Part shown: positions 1-6,279 of the stretch, piece by piece | How positions within the stretch are numbered: position 1 is the first letter of the stretch | Layout of the letters: every line of letters begins with the position of its first letter | NCBI GenBank assembly: GCA_022545625.1 | Contig: JACZQS010000129.1 | Location: 1-6,837 of the forward strand | Reading direction: 5' to 3' | Source of the DNA: Pseudomonadota bacterium | GTDB taxonomy: Bacteria; Pseudomonadota; Gammaproteobacteria; GCA-001735895 | Length of the DNA: 6,837 bases | Notes under the pieces: generated by a model | Told to the model about the DNA's origin: nothing | What the model saw: only the letters and a program-made list of their open reading frames with translations | The model's database searches: none | Position numbers and translations under genes: made by a program

Positions 1-471
1 GATGCGATGACCGAGTTATTGATGATGTACGCGGCACGACGAACCCACCTGAACCAAACCATCTATCCGGCGCTGAAGTCAGGGCAATGGGTTGTCAGTG
101 ATCGATTTGCTGATTCTAGCCGGGCATTCCAGGGGATAGCCGGCGAGTTGGGGCTCGAACTGGTCGAGCAGGTACACCGTCTTGTTATTGGTGATTTCGC
201 GCCTGAGCTGATTTTAATTCTCGATATCCCTGAAACTGTTGCCCTGAAGCGAGCTATTGACAGGGGAGGGCGGGAGAACCGGTTCGAGAAAAAGGGGGCA
301 GAGTATCAATCCAGGGTCAGGCAGGCCTTTTTGCAGATTGCGACGGGTGATTCGAAGCATTACCAGGTAATCGATGCAGACCGGACGATTGAGGCAATAG
401 GTCAGGATATCATAGATACGGTCAACCAGCGTTTCCTACTTTCACTCAAACCGGTACCAGACATTCAATAA
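1..471 (+). CDS. tmk: Thymidylate kinase, 5'-truncated by window edge
   Basis: Thymidylate kinase phosphorylates dTMP to dTDP with ATP in the cytoplasm, an essential step of dTTP synthesis. The frame is already open at base 1 (Asp-Ala before the Met at 7), so the Met at 7 is internal and the true start lies outside. About 70 residues are missing compared with the ~210-residue E. coli enzyme, including the P-loop. Visible family marks (numbered from that Met): the MMYAAR segment at 6-11, the nucleotide-binding DRFADSSRAFQG at 32-43, the strand ILDIP at 71-75, and an Arg/Gly-rich LID segment (RGGRENRFEKKG, 86-97). The C-terminal helix follows IDADRTIE. The stop TAA overlaps the holB ATG (TAATG), implying coupled translation. 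Product assignment is firm; only the N-terminus is unseen. Confidence 0.95.
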   Translation, partial: DAMTELLMMYAARRTHLNQTIYPALKSGQWVVSDRFADSSRAFQGIAGELGLELVEQVHRLVIGDFAPELILILDIPETVALKRAIDRGGRENRFEKKGAEYQSRVRQAFLQIATGDSKHYQVIDADRTIEAIGQDIIDTVNQRFLLSLKPVPDIQ

Positions 472-1484
472 TGGATGACGATATCGAGTATGAAAAAATC
501 CAGCCGGTTTACCTGCCCTGGCACAAACCACTACTGGATAGAATACTATCGTTGAAACAGCAACAAAGGCTGCCTCACGCCATATTGATTGATTTAACCA
601 GTGGAGAAGACGGTACCGAGTTCATCTGGCATCTGGTAATGCTGGTCCTGTGCACCGATGCGGCTGATGTCATTCCCTGTGGGCAATGTCGATCTTGCGA
701 ATTGATGCTCGCAAATACTTATCCAGATTTTTTTTATGTGAGTTTATTGTACGGTGACAAACGCAAAAAAATGAATAGAGACATTAAAATAGAACAGACA
801 CGTGAACTAATACATCAGGTTCATTTAACCCGACACTATGACAATTTAAAGGTTGTCGCAATCTATCCTGCCGAAAAGATGAATATAGCTAGCGCCAATA
901 GCCTGTTAAAAACAGTGGAAGAACCCGTCCCCCAGGTACTGATACTGCTGGTAACCCACAATAAGGGGAAACTACCAATAACGATTCGCAGCCGTTGTCA
1001 GATCTTGACACTCGATCAACCCGAAAAACAGGTTGCTCTGGACTGGTTACTCGAGCAGGGGATGCGAGCAGAGGAGAGCGAAAAATATCTCGAATTTGCC
1101 GGTGGTGATCCCCTGCTGGCGCTTAAACTAAAAGCACAGGGCTATGCGGGCCTGGTGGACGATTTTAAACAGCAATTTGCCCGCTACCTGAAAAACAGCA
1201 TCGATATTACGACCCTGGCTACTGGTTTAATCAAGTTTGATGTCGGGCTAGTACGGCTACTGGTAAAAATGGTAATCAACGCCTATTGCTATCAATTAAG
1301 CGGCCTGGACGTGAGTTTACAGGCCCGGAAAACGGCGAGTAAAGCTGCGGCCAGGGAGATTTTTGCACTATCAGGGCAGGCCGAACGACAACTGATGATC
1401 GAGGAAAATAACCTGAATTTTCAAATTCAGCTCGAAGATCTGCTAATATCATTGAAACAAATCATTAAAAGGAGCAAGGACTGA
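471..1484 (+). CDS. holB: DNA polymerase III subunit delta-prime
   Basis: Delta-prime is the fixed 'stator' subunit of the clamp-loader complex that places the beta sliding clamp on primed DNA. The protein has 337 residues, about the usual length (334 in E. coli). Seen in sequence: the N-terminal HAILIDLTSGEDGTEF region (36-51), where a Walker A would lie but is degenerate, as known for delta-prime; a zinc-binding Cys cluster at C61, C70, C73 and C76; the conserved SANSLLKTVEEP (141-152); the SRC motif at 174-176; and a C-terminal helical collar ending in the LNFQIQLEDLL segment (315-325). It starts one base inside the tmk stop codon with no convincing Shine-Dalgarno, so translation probably depends on coupling with tmk. 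It overlaps pilZ downstream in the same manner. Bases 720-900 are more AT-rich than the flanks but the frame and motifs are intact. Confidence 0.95.
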   Translation: MDDDIEYEKIQPVYLPWHKPLLDRILSLKQQQRLPHAILIDLTSGEDGTEFIWHLVMLVLCTDAADVIPCGQCRSCELMLANTYPDFFYVSLLYGDKRKKMNRDIKIEQTRELIHQVHLTRHYDNLKVVAIYPAEKMNIASANSLLKTVEEPVPQVLILLVTHNKGKLPITIRSRCQILTLDQPEKQVALDWLLEQGMRAEESEKYLEFAGGDPLLALKLKAQGYAGLVDDFKQQFARYLKNSIDITTLATGLIKFDVGLVRLLVKMVINAYCYQLSGLDVSLQARKTASKAAAREIFALSGQAERQLMIEENNLNFQIQLEDLLISLKQIIKRSKD

Positions 1485-1828
1485 TGGCAGCACCCAGTCA
1501 AGGCATTCTGTCTCTCAACATCAAAGATAAAAGCGCCCTCTATGCGGCTTACATGCCTTATGTGAAAAATGGAGGTTTGTTTATTCCAACCAATAAGCAG
1601 TATTCGCTCGGAAGCGAGGTTTTCATGCTGCTCAGTTTGATGGAGGACAAGGAACGTCTGCCGGTTGCTGGAAAAATAATCTGGGTAACACCGACCGGAG
1701 CGCAGGGCAACAAGGCGGCAGGTATTGGTGTTCAATTCAGTGATCAGGACAATGGCCTGACTCGTAACAAGATCGAAGGTTACCTGGCTGGGGCTCTGCA
1801 GGCCGATAGACCGACGCATACTATGTGA
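1484..1828 (+). CDS. pilZ: Type IV pilus PilZ-domain protein
   Basis: This is the small cytoplasmic PilZ protein of type IV pilus biogenesis. In Pseudomonas and Xanthomonas it is needed for piliation and twitching, and in Xanthomonas it contacts the assembly ATPase PilB and the EAL protein FimX. The 114 residues match the family length (118 in P. aeruginosa). Characteristic segments are GILSLNIKDK (7-16), AAYMPYVKNGGLFIPT (21-36), EVFMLLSLM (45-53), VAGKIIWVTP (61-70) and GIGVQF (80-85). The N-terminal RxxxR motif that binds c-di-GMP in receptor PilZ domains is absent, as usual for this subgroup, so direct ligand binding is not expected. A strong AAGGAG lies at 1469-1474, nine bases before the ATG, and the start overlaps the holB stop (TGATG). 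The tmk-holB-pilZ context supports the name. In many gammaproteobacteria tatD follows; here a convergent operon does. Confidence 0.93.
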   Translation: MAAPSQGILSLNIKDKSALYAAYMPYVKNGGLFIPTNKQYSLGSEVFMLLSLMEDKERLPVAGKIIWVTPTGAQGNKAAGIGVQFSDQDNGLTRNKIEGYLAGALQADRPTHTM

Positions 1829-1835
1829 TCGGCCC

Positions 1836-1850
1836 AGGCAGTCACTGCTT
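1836..1850. terminator. Weak hairpin in the pilZ/fadJ convergent junction
   Basis: Only 13 bases (1829-1841) separate the convergent pilZ and fadJ stop codons. A short inverted repeat (AGGCAG, loop TCA, CTGCTT, with one G-T pair) spans the junction and contains the fadJ stop codon in its loop. It has no proper T-tract on either strand, so it is a poor intrinsic terminator. I list it because it is the only structure in the gap that could separate the two converging transcripts. Confidence 0.15.
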
Positions 1851-3872
1851 GATTAACTTCCAGCCTGTTACCGGGTTAAACCGCTCGCCGTACTTTGAAC
1901 CATATTGTTGCATCGATTCAGTGATTGCCTCCAGGCCTTCTTCGAGGCTGTAATGCAGTGGCCCACCTCGAAAGGGTGCAAATCCAGTGCCGAATATTAT
2001 ACCGGCGTCGAGAAGGTTTCGGTCATCGACAATTTTTTCGTCGATACAGGCAGCCGATTCGTTGAGTAATCGATAAATTAAGCGGTTTTGGATGGATTTT
2101 TGATCACCCAGGTCGGCGTCTTTGTTTTTAATCGGCTTACCCTTTTTATATTGGTAAAACCCGCGCCCAGTTTTTCTCCCCAGCTTGTCAGCCTCGACAA
2201 ATTGTCCCAGTACAGACGGCACGCTTGTGCCATAAGCGCTTGCCAGATTTTCTGCAACCGAATGACAGATATCCAGACCGACGGTATCGGCTAGCTCGAC
2301 GGGCCCCATTGGCATGCCGAAATCGAGCGCTGCCTTGTCTATGGCCTCGGGGGATACGCCTTCTTCATATAGAGTCACCGCTTCAACCAGGTAAGGCATC
2401 AGAATACGGTTGACCAGGAAGCCGGGCGCGCTTTTTACCGGTAAGGGTAATTTGCCGATGTGTAAAGCGAATGCTACTGCCTGCTCGATTGTTTGTTCGG
2501 AGGATTTCCTGGTTTTGACTATTTCCACCAGTGGCATCATTGCCACCGGGTTGAAAAAATGGATTCCAATCAGTCTTTCGGGATTCTTGAGTCCCTTGGC
2601 AAGGGTTTCCAGTGGGATGCTGGAAGTATTTGTCGCCAACACGGCCCCGGGCTTCATCCGGGGTTCAATATCCTTATAGACTGCCTGTTTAGCAGCTTTA
2701 TCTTCAAATATTGCCTCGATCACGACATCTGCTTTCTCGACCCCGTAGCCATTGCAATCAGGAATCAGGCGATCCAGTGCGGCATTGCGTTCGTGTGTTG
2801 TTCTCAGCTTTTTCCGGAACAACTGATTGGCACGTTTCATCGCGTTTTCCAGGTACTTCGGCTCACGATCCTGCAAAGTTACCCGATATCCACGCAATGC
2901 ACACCAGGCGGCTATGTCACCTCCCATGATACCCGCACCGATCACATGGACCTGGTTGAGCGATAGCATTTTTTTGCTACCCAGCCCCTTGAGCTGGGTT
3001 TGTAGAAAAAATACCCTGATCAGGTTACGCACCGTATTTCCCTGGATCAGGCGTGCCACCGAATTCGCCTCTTCTTCCATCAGGCGTTTTTTTCTACCGT
3101 AGTAATTACACCAGATATCTAGCAAAGCATAAGGGGCGGGATAGTGTTGTCGCGGTGCTTTTTTTGCCACCTGTTTTTTCATATAACCAGCAAGCAGGTT
3201 GCGAATTCCCGGCAGTGACAGTATTTTGCCGGACAATGGCATCCTGCGTTTCTTCGGAGGGAAAAGTGCTAACTGCTGCGCTGCGCGTTTGATCTGGCGT
3301 TTGGGCTGAACCAGGTCGATAAGGCCAATCGATTTTGCCTGCCGCGCCGATAGTGCCCGTCCGGTCAACATCATTTCCAGTGATTTTAGCGGGTTGATGA
3401 TCGCGGTTGAACGCACTACGCCACCAAAAGCAGGATGTATTCCCAGTTTTATTTCGGGCAAACCTATCTTGGTAGACGAATCATCCAGTGCGACCCGGTA
3501 GTCACAGGCCAGCGCGAGCTCGGTGCCACCACCCATGCAAAATCCTTCGATCAGAGCAACCGTGGGGCAGGTGAGCGATTCGATCCGGCTGAAGACATTT
3601 TGCCCTCGTTTAATCATGATCAATGCTTCCTGCTTGTTGGTCACCTGCAGGAACTCCTTAACATCCGCCCCGGCGATAAACCCTGAGGCTTTACCCGACT
3701 GAAAAATGACCGCGGACGGCCTGTCTGCGGTTATCTGATCGACCAGCGTGTTCAACTGTTCGAGTATCGAAGTTGAAAGGACGTTAGTAGCAGAGTCCTG
3801 CTTGTCCAATGTTAACCACAGGACGCCCTGTTTATCGGTTTCCGGAAACCAGTCAATGATCTCTACACTCAT
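1842..3872 (-). CDS. fadJ: Fatty acid oxidation alpha subunit: enoyl-CoA hydratase / 3-hydroxyacyl-CoA dehydrogenase (FadJ/FadB-like)
   Basis: This bifunctional enzyme hydrates trans-2-enoyl-CoA and oxidises the resulting L-3-hydroxyacyl-CoA with NAD+, feeding 3-ketoacyl-CoA to the thiolase encoded upstream. The 676 residues contain an N-terminal crotonase domain (about 1-190) with oxyanion-hole segments FIAGAD (65-70) and FCMGGG (111-116) and the two expected acidic residues E118 and E140 (GLPEIKLGI). A basic linker follows (about 204-245). The NAD-binding Rossmann domain starts with GAGIMGG (312-318), followed by TNTSS (414-418), catalytic H438 in GIHFFNP and E450. Two C-terminal dehydrogenase domains follow (PGFLVNR at 483-489; FGTGFAPFRGGP at 627-638). 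It is somewhat shorter than E. coli FadJ (714) or FadB (729). The ATG overlaps the thiolase stop (ATGA), so the two are co-translated. The choice of FadJ rather than FadB rests on thiolase-first gene order and is not certain; the activities are well supported. Confidence 0.9.
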   Translation of the reverse strand: MSVEIIDWFPETDKQGVLWLTLDKQDSATNVLSTSILEQLNTLVDQITADRPSAVIFQSGKASGFIAGADVKEFLQVTNKQEALIMIKRGQNVFSRIESLTCPTVALIEGFCMGGGTELALACDYRVALDDSSTKIGLPEIKLGIHPAFGGVVRSTAIINPLKSLEMMLTGRALSARQAKSIGLIDLVQPKRQIKRAAQQLALFPPKKRRMPLSGKILSLPGIRNLLAGYMKKQVAKKAPRQHYPAPYALLDIWCNYYGRKKRLMEEEANSVARLIQGNTVRNLIRVFFLQTQLKGLGSKKMLSLNQVHVIGAGIMGGDIAAWCALRGYRVTLQDREPKYLENAMKRANQLFRKKLRTTHERNAALDRLIPDCNGYGVEKADVVIEAIFEDKAAKQAVYKDIEPRMKPGAVLATNTSSIPLETLAKGLKNPERLIGIHFFNPVAMMPLVEIVKTRKSSEQTIEQAVAFALHIGKLPLPVKSAPGFLVNRILMPYLVEAVTLYEEGVSPEAIDKAALDFGMPMGPVELADTVGLDICHSVAENLASAYGTSVPSVLGQFVEADKLGRKTGRGFYQYKKGKPIKNKDADLGDQKSIQNRLIYRLLNESAACIDEKIVDDRNLLDAGIIFGTGFAPFRGGPLHYSLEEGLEAITESMQQYGSKYGERFNPVTGWKLIKQ

Positions 3873-5248
3873 TTTTTAGGACTCACTTTCTTAGGACTCC
3901 GTTTCTTAGGAGTCGCTTTTTTAGGACTTGCTATTGAAGTCGTGCTGGTCTCGCGTTCGATTAACATAGCGCCCCCTTGGCCCCCTCCAATACAAAGCGA
4001 TGCTATACCACGTTTAGCGTTGTTAGCCTCGAGTACCCTGGCCAGGTGTAAAACTATCCTGGCGCCGCTGGCGCCAACCGGGTGCCCAAGACTGACACCA
4101 CCGCCATGAATATTGAGTCGATCGAGCGGTATTTCACCAACCGCGGATCTGAGTCCGAGATAATCTTTACAATAATCTTTATTCTTTAGCGCGGCTATTA
4201 CCGCGAGGACCTGGGCCGCGAAAGCCTCGTTAATTTCCCAAAAATCAATCGATTCGGGTTTTAGACCCTGTGATTTAAGCAGTGGTGCAATCGCATGCGC
4301 CGGTCCTAAGCCCATCTCAGACGGGCTCAAGGCCGCCCACTCGGTACTAACGATTCGCGCCATTACCGGTAGTTTATATTTTTTAACCGCGCCTTCACTG
4401 GCGACAACCAGTGCTGCGGCACCATCGGTAATCTGTGCGCTGTTGCCCGGTGTAACGAGCCCATAAGGCTTGTCGAAAGCAGGGCGTAATTTAGCCAGTT
4501 TTTCCAGCGTGGAGTCAGCGCGAACTCCATCGTCGTGATCGTATACCTTGCCATCAGTGTCATATATAGCTTCTACTTCCCTGAGATCATCGCTCTGTTG
4601 TGCGGCATGTAATCTCAGATGGCTATCGAGGGCGAACTGGTCCATCATTTCACGGCTGATATCGAAGCGGTAGGCTATTTGCTCGGCGGTTTGACCCATA
4701 TTCATACCGACTACCGGGTCGGTTAAACCCTTTAACAACGCAATGACTGGTGCTAATAGTCCGGGTCTAAACGCGGAAAGCGCTTTTAATTTTCCCACGA
4801 AGGATTTTGCGCCCCACCAGGACGCTAGCCAGCTCACCATCTTCGGGTGCAGTAGAAGTGGCGCCTGGCTCATAGCCTCGATGCCGCCGGCAAGAATCAG
4901 TTCGGAGCGGCCGCTGGCGATCGACATTGCGGCTGAATCCAGGGCCTGCATGCCGGATGCGCAGTTCCTGTGTACGGTGTAGGCCGGGATATCGTCCCCA
5001 CAGCCAAGTCTGAGTGCCACAACGCGGGCGATATTCGCCTCATCGGGTCCCGGCATGGTCGAACCCATGATTACCTCGTCAAAATCTTTAGCCGAGAATG
5101 GCATGCGCTGAATCAGCGGGCGCGCCGCATAAATACCCAGCTCCGCGTGTTTAAAGGGGCCTGGCTTACCGCGTGCCTTCAAAAATGGCGTGCGACTACC
5201 ATCGATTAAATAAACGGGGCGGGCATAAATTCCCTTGGTTGCTGCCAT
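3869..5248 (-). CDS. fadI: Acetyl-CoA acyltransferase (beta-oxidation thiolase, FadI-like) with SPKK-repeat tail
   Basis: The thiolase cleaves 3-ketoacyl-CoA with CoA to give acetyl-CoA and a shortened acyl-CoA, and should form the beta subunit of a complex with the next gene's product. All catalytic elements are present (numbered from the ATG at 5248): nucleophile C96 in HRNCASGMQA, NEAFA at 340-344, H389 in GHPVGASGAR, and C419 in CIGGGQGGA. A long hydrophobic/basic loop (about 129-180, with WLASWW and PGLLAPVIALL) sits where FadI/trifunctional-beta thiolases carry an insertion, which supports FadI over AtoB-type enzymes. A TTG just upstream (5251) is in frame, but I prefer the ATG because a weak GAG lies eight bases before it. 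The normal fold ends near MLIERE (428-433). The remaining ~26 residues form a Ser/Thr-rich stretch and four (S/T)PKK units, absent from E. coli FadI. Its stop overlaps the fadJ ATG. Confidence 0.9.
   Translation of the reverse strand: MAATKGIYARPVYLIDGSRTPFLKARGKPGPFKHAELGIYAARPLIQRMPFSAKDFDEVIMGSTMPGPDEANIARVVALRLGCGDDIPAYTVHRNCASGMQALDSAAMSIASGRSELILAGGIEAMSQAPLLLHPKMVSWLASWWGAKSFVGKLKALSAFRPGLLAPVIALLKGLTDPVVGMNMGQTAEQIAYRFDISREMMDQFALDSHLRLHAAQQSDDLREVEAIYDTDGKVYDHDDGVRADSTLEKLAKLRPAFDKPYGLVTPGNSAQITDGAAALVVASEGAVKKYKLPVMARIVSTEWAALSPSEMGLGPAHAIAPLLKSQGLKPESIDFWEINEAFAAQVLAVIAALKNKDYCKDYLGLRSAVGEIPLDRLNIHGGGVSLGHPVGASGARIVLHLARVLEANNAKRGIASLCIGGGQGGAMLIERETSTTSIASPKKATPKKRSPKKVSPKK
3872..3931 (-). 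repeat. Four tandem 15-bp units encoding (S/T)PKK tail of the thiolase
   Basis: Four consecutive 15-bp units (boundaries 3931, 3916, 3901, 3886 on the minus strand) encode ASPKK, ATPKK, RSPKK and VSPKK. The core AGTCCTAA(A/G)AAA is nearly invariant, with changes concentrated in the first codon of each unit, which suggests growth by slippage or unequal exchange. The final unit runs into the fadJ ATG, so repeat DNA also forms the upstream translation-initiation context of fadJ (a GTGAG nine bases before its start). (S/T)PKK motifs are known in histone H1 tails as minor-groove binders; a function here is only inferred. Confidence 0.9.
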
Positions 5249-5277
5249 CAATTCATCTCGGAGTGAAGAGTTTATTA

Positions 5278-5308
5278 ATTATAAGGTTCGTACAGCATGG
5301 TAAATCAA
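5278..5308 (-). promoter_or_regulatory. Candidate sigma-70 promoter for the fadI-fadJ operon
   Basis: On the minus strand a perfect TATAAT (5283-5278) is preceded by TTGATT (5308-5303) with a 19-base spacer, two bases longer than ideal. Transcription would start near 5271, leaving a leader of about 22 nt before the ATG at 5248. Position and the exact -10 make this the best promoter in the window. I see no clear FadR- or PsrA-type operator next to it. Confidence 0.5.
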
Positions 5309-5513
5309 TTAACTTAAGTTGTAATGTGAGACTGGTTAATAATTTCAATTAGTTAATGTTTTTCTGAATTAAGTCACCAATTATTAAACGACAATAACTG
5401 CGTATAATGTATATTATGTAAAGTAAGTAGTATTAATCGCCTCAATCGAAACATCTCCTTAGGCGGGGCCATGGTTCTAATCCCTCTTCCAGTCATAATA
5501 TTCAACGAACTTG

Positions 5514-5544
5514 TTAACAAATTGGTGTAAATAACAGATATAAA
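5514..5544 (+). promoter_or_regulatory. Weak promoter candidate upstream of the membrane protein gene
   Basis: TTAACA (5514-5519) and TATAAA (5539-5544) each match the sigma-70 hexamers at five of six positions but are 19 bases apart. The -35 lies inside the palindrome TTGTTAACAA. In an AT-rich stretch such matches are common, so this is tentative; the predicted leader would be about 50 nt. Confidence 0.25.
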
Positions 5545-5601
5545 GCAGTTTTATGCTAGTTTTAAAGTCTCACTTAATTAAATTCTGACAACCCAGCACC
5601 G

Positions 5602-6279
5602 ATGGCAAGCCAATTTATGGATAATATCGAGATAGAACTAGAAACTTCTGCCGAAACTACGTGGTTTAGTGACGATGAGAAGGTAAAAATAAAAAAAATT
5701 AACCTGGAATTTGAGCAATCCAGCAAATTAAGTGGTATCTATCGCAAAGTAACAGTATTTAATGACCATCATTGTTATCAGACCATTAAAAACAAGCGCA
5801 AAGGCAAGTACAGGTACCGGGTTGATTTATCTTTCCTGGACCCTCGCCCGTATCGACGAAGGAATATTGCCTGGCCATGGTTTTTTACCTCGGTGAGTCT
5901 AGCGTTGATTGGTTTGGCGATGGTGTATTTAGGATGGTTTGCCAAAACGGTTACCCCAACCACTTATTACAGTGTTTCTGTTGCAGTTGTGATTGCGGCA
6001 ATGATGATGTCACTACTACTGTTTATCAGTAATTCTTACGATAGAGTAATCTTCAAAAGCCAGTACGGACGGGTGAAGTATATTGAGATTCTTAACAAGT
6101 ATCCGAATAAGAAAAAATTTCGGCTATGCCATAACTTTGTGCCTTTTTCAATTTTCATGGAGTGGATTTTCTCTATATCACTTTTCCTTAGAGCCCGTTT
6201 TACAGTTTCTTCGGTCTTTATTTTGAATTGTTCAAATGGGTATAAGTCCTTGTCGATGATTTTATTTTTTATGGCATGA
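5602..6279 (+). CDS. Unrecognised two-helix inner-membrane protein; authentic part probably ends near 6123
   Basis: I do not recognise this family. Residues 1-85 are soluble, acidic at first (IEIELETSAE) and then Lys/Arg-rich (KNKRKGKYRYR, PYRRR). Two hydrophobic helices follow, about 91-112 (WPWFF...YLGW) and 122-143 (YYSVSV...LLLFIS), then a basic segment ending IEILNKYPNKKKFR (161-174). With PYRRR before helix 1 and a basic tail after helix 2, both ends probably face the cytoplasm with a short periplasmic turn. From about residue 175 (base 6124) the translation is simply antisense to the integrase (6036-6827) and composition changes, so the last ~51 residues are probably not native and the real C-terminus is lost. 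No Shine-Dalgarno is clear before the ATG at 5602 or the in-frame ATG at 5617; either could be the start. No functional link to the fad operon is visible. Confidence 0.55.
   Translation: MASQFMDNIEIELETSAETTWFSDDEKVKIKKINLEFEQSSKLSGIYRKVTVFNDHHCYQTIKNKRKGKYRYRVDLSFLDPRPYRRRNIAWPWFFTSVSLALIGLAMVYLGWFAKTVTPTTYYSVSVAVVIAAMMMSLLLFISNSYDRVIFKSQYGRVKYIEILNKYPNKKKFRLCHNFVPFSIFMEWIFSISLFLRARFTVSSVFILNCSNGYKSLSMILFFMA

Larger units (their letters stand above)
5249..5601. other. AT-rich intergenic region between divergent genes
   Basis: No credible gene lies here. Contents: the minus-strand promoter above; a 10-bp palindrome AACTTAAGTT (5311-5320); a plus-strand TATAAT (5403-5408) with a TG two bases upstream but no -35 match; a possible stem CGCCT/AGGCG (5438-5442 with 5461-5465, 18-nt loop); and a GC-rich island (about 5461-5495) whose GGTTCTAATCC resembles a tRNA T-loop but lacks a paired T-stem. 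Another 10-bp palindrome, TTGTTAACAA, is at 5511-5520. A 32-codon minus-strand reading frame starting in the island has no support. Confidence 0.6.

Noticed and set aside
1427..1819. A 130-codon open frame on the minus strand opposite pilZ
   Set aside because: It is antisense to the end of holB and all of pilZ, both of which have clear family motifs; its translation has no recognisable domain.
2088..3686. Several plus-strand open frames of 60-157 codons
   Set aside because: All lie opposite the well-supported fadJ coding sequence and show no domain features; they are codon-bias shadows.
4363..5209. Open frames in other phases inside the thiolase gene
   Set aside because: They overlap an intact thiolase with all catalytic residues and have no features of their own.
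5440..5495. Possible tRNA gene
   Set aside because: Only the T-loop-like GGTTCTAATCC is present; no paired T-stem, anticodon arm, D-arm or CCA end could be built.
5326..5573. Inverted 8-bp repeat AGTCTCAC in the intergenic region (about 5326-5333 and 5566-5573)
   Set aside because: One 8-bp match about 240 bases apart is expected by chance in ~350 bp, and nothing else marks these as element ends.
5778..5963. A 61-codon minus-strand open frame within the membrane protein gene
   Set aside because: It is antisense to the transmembrane region and has no supporting start signal or domain.
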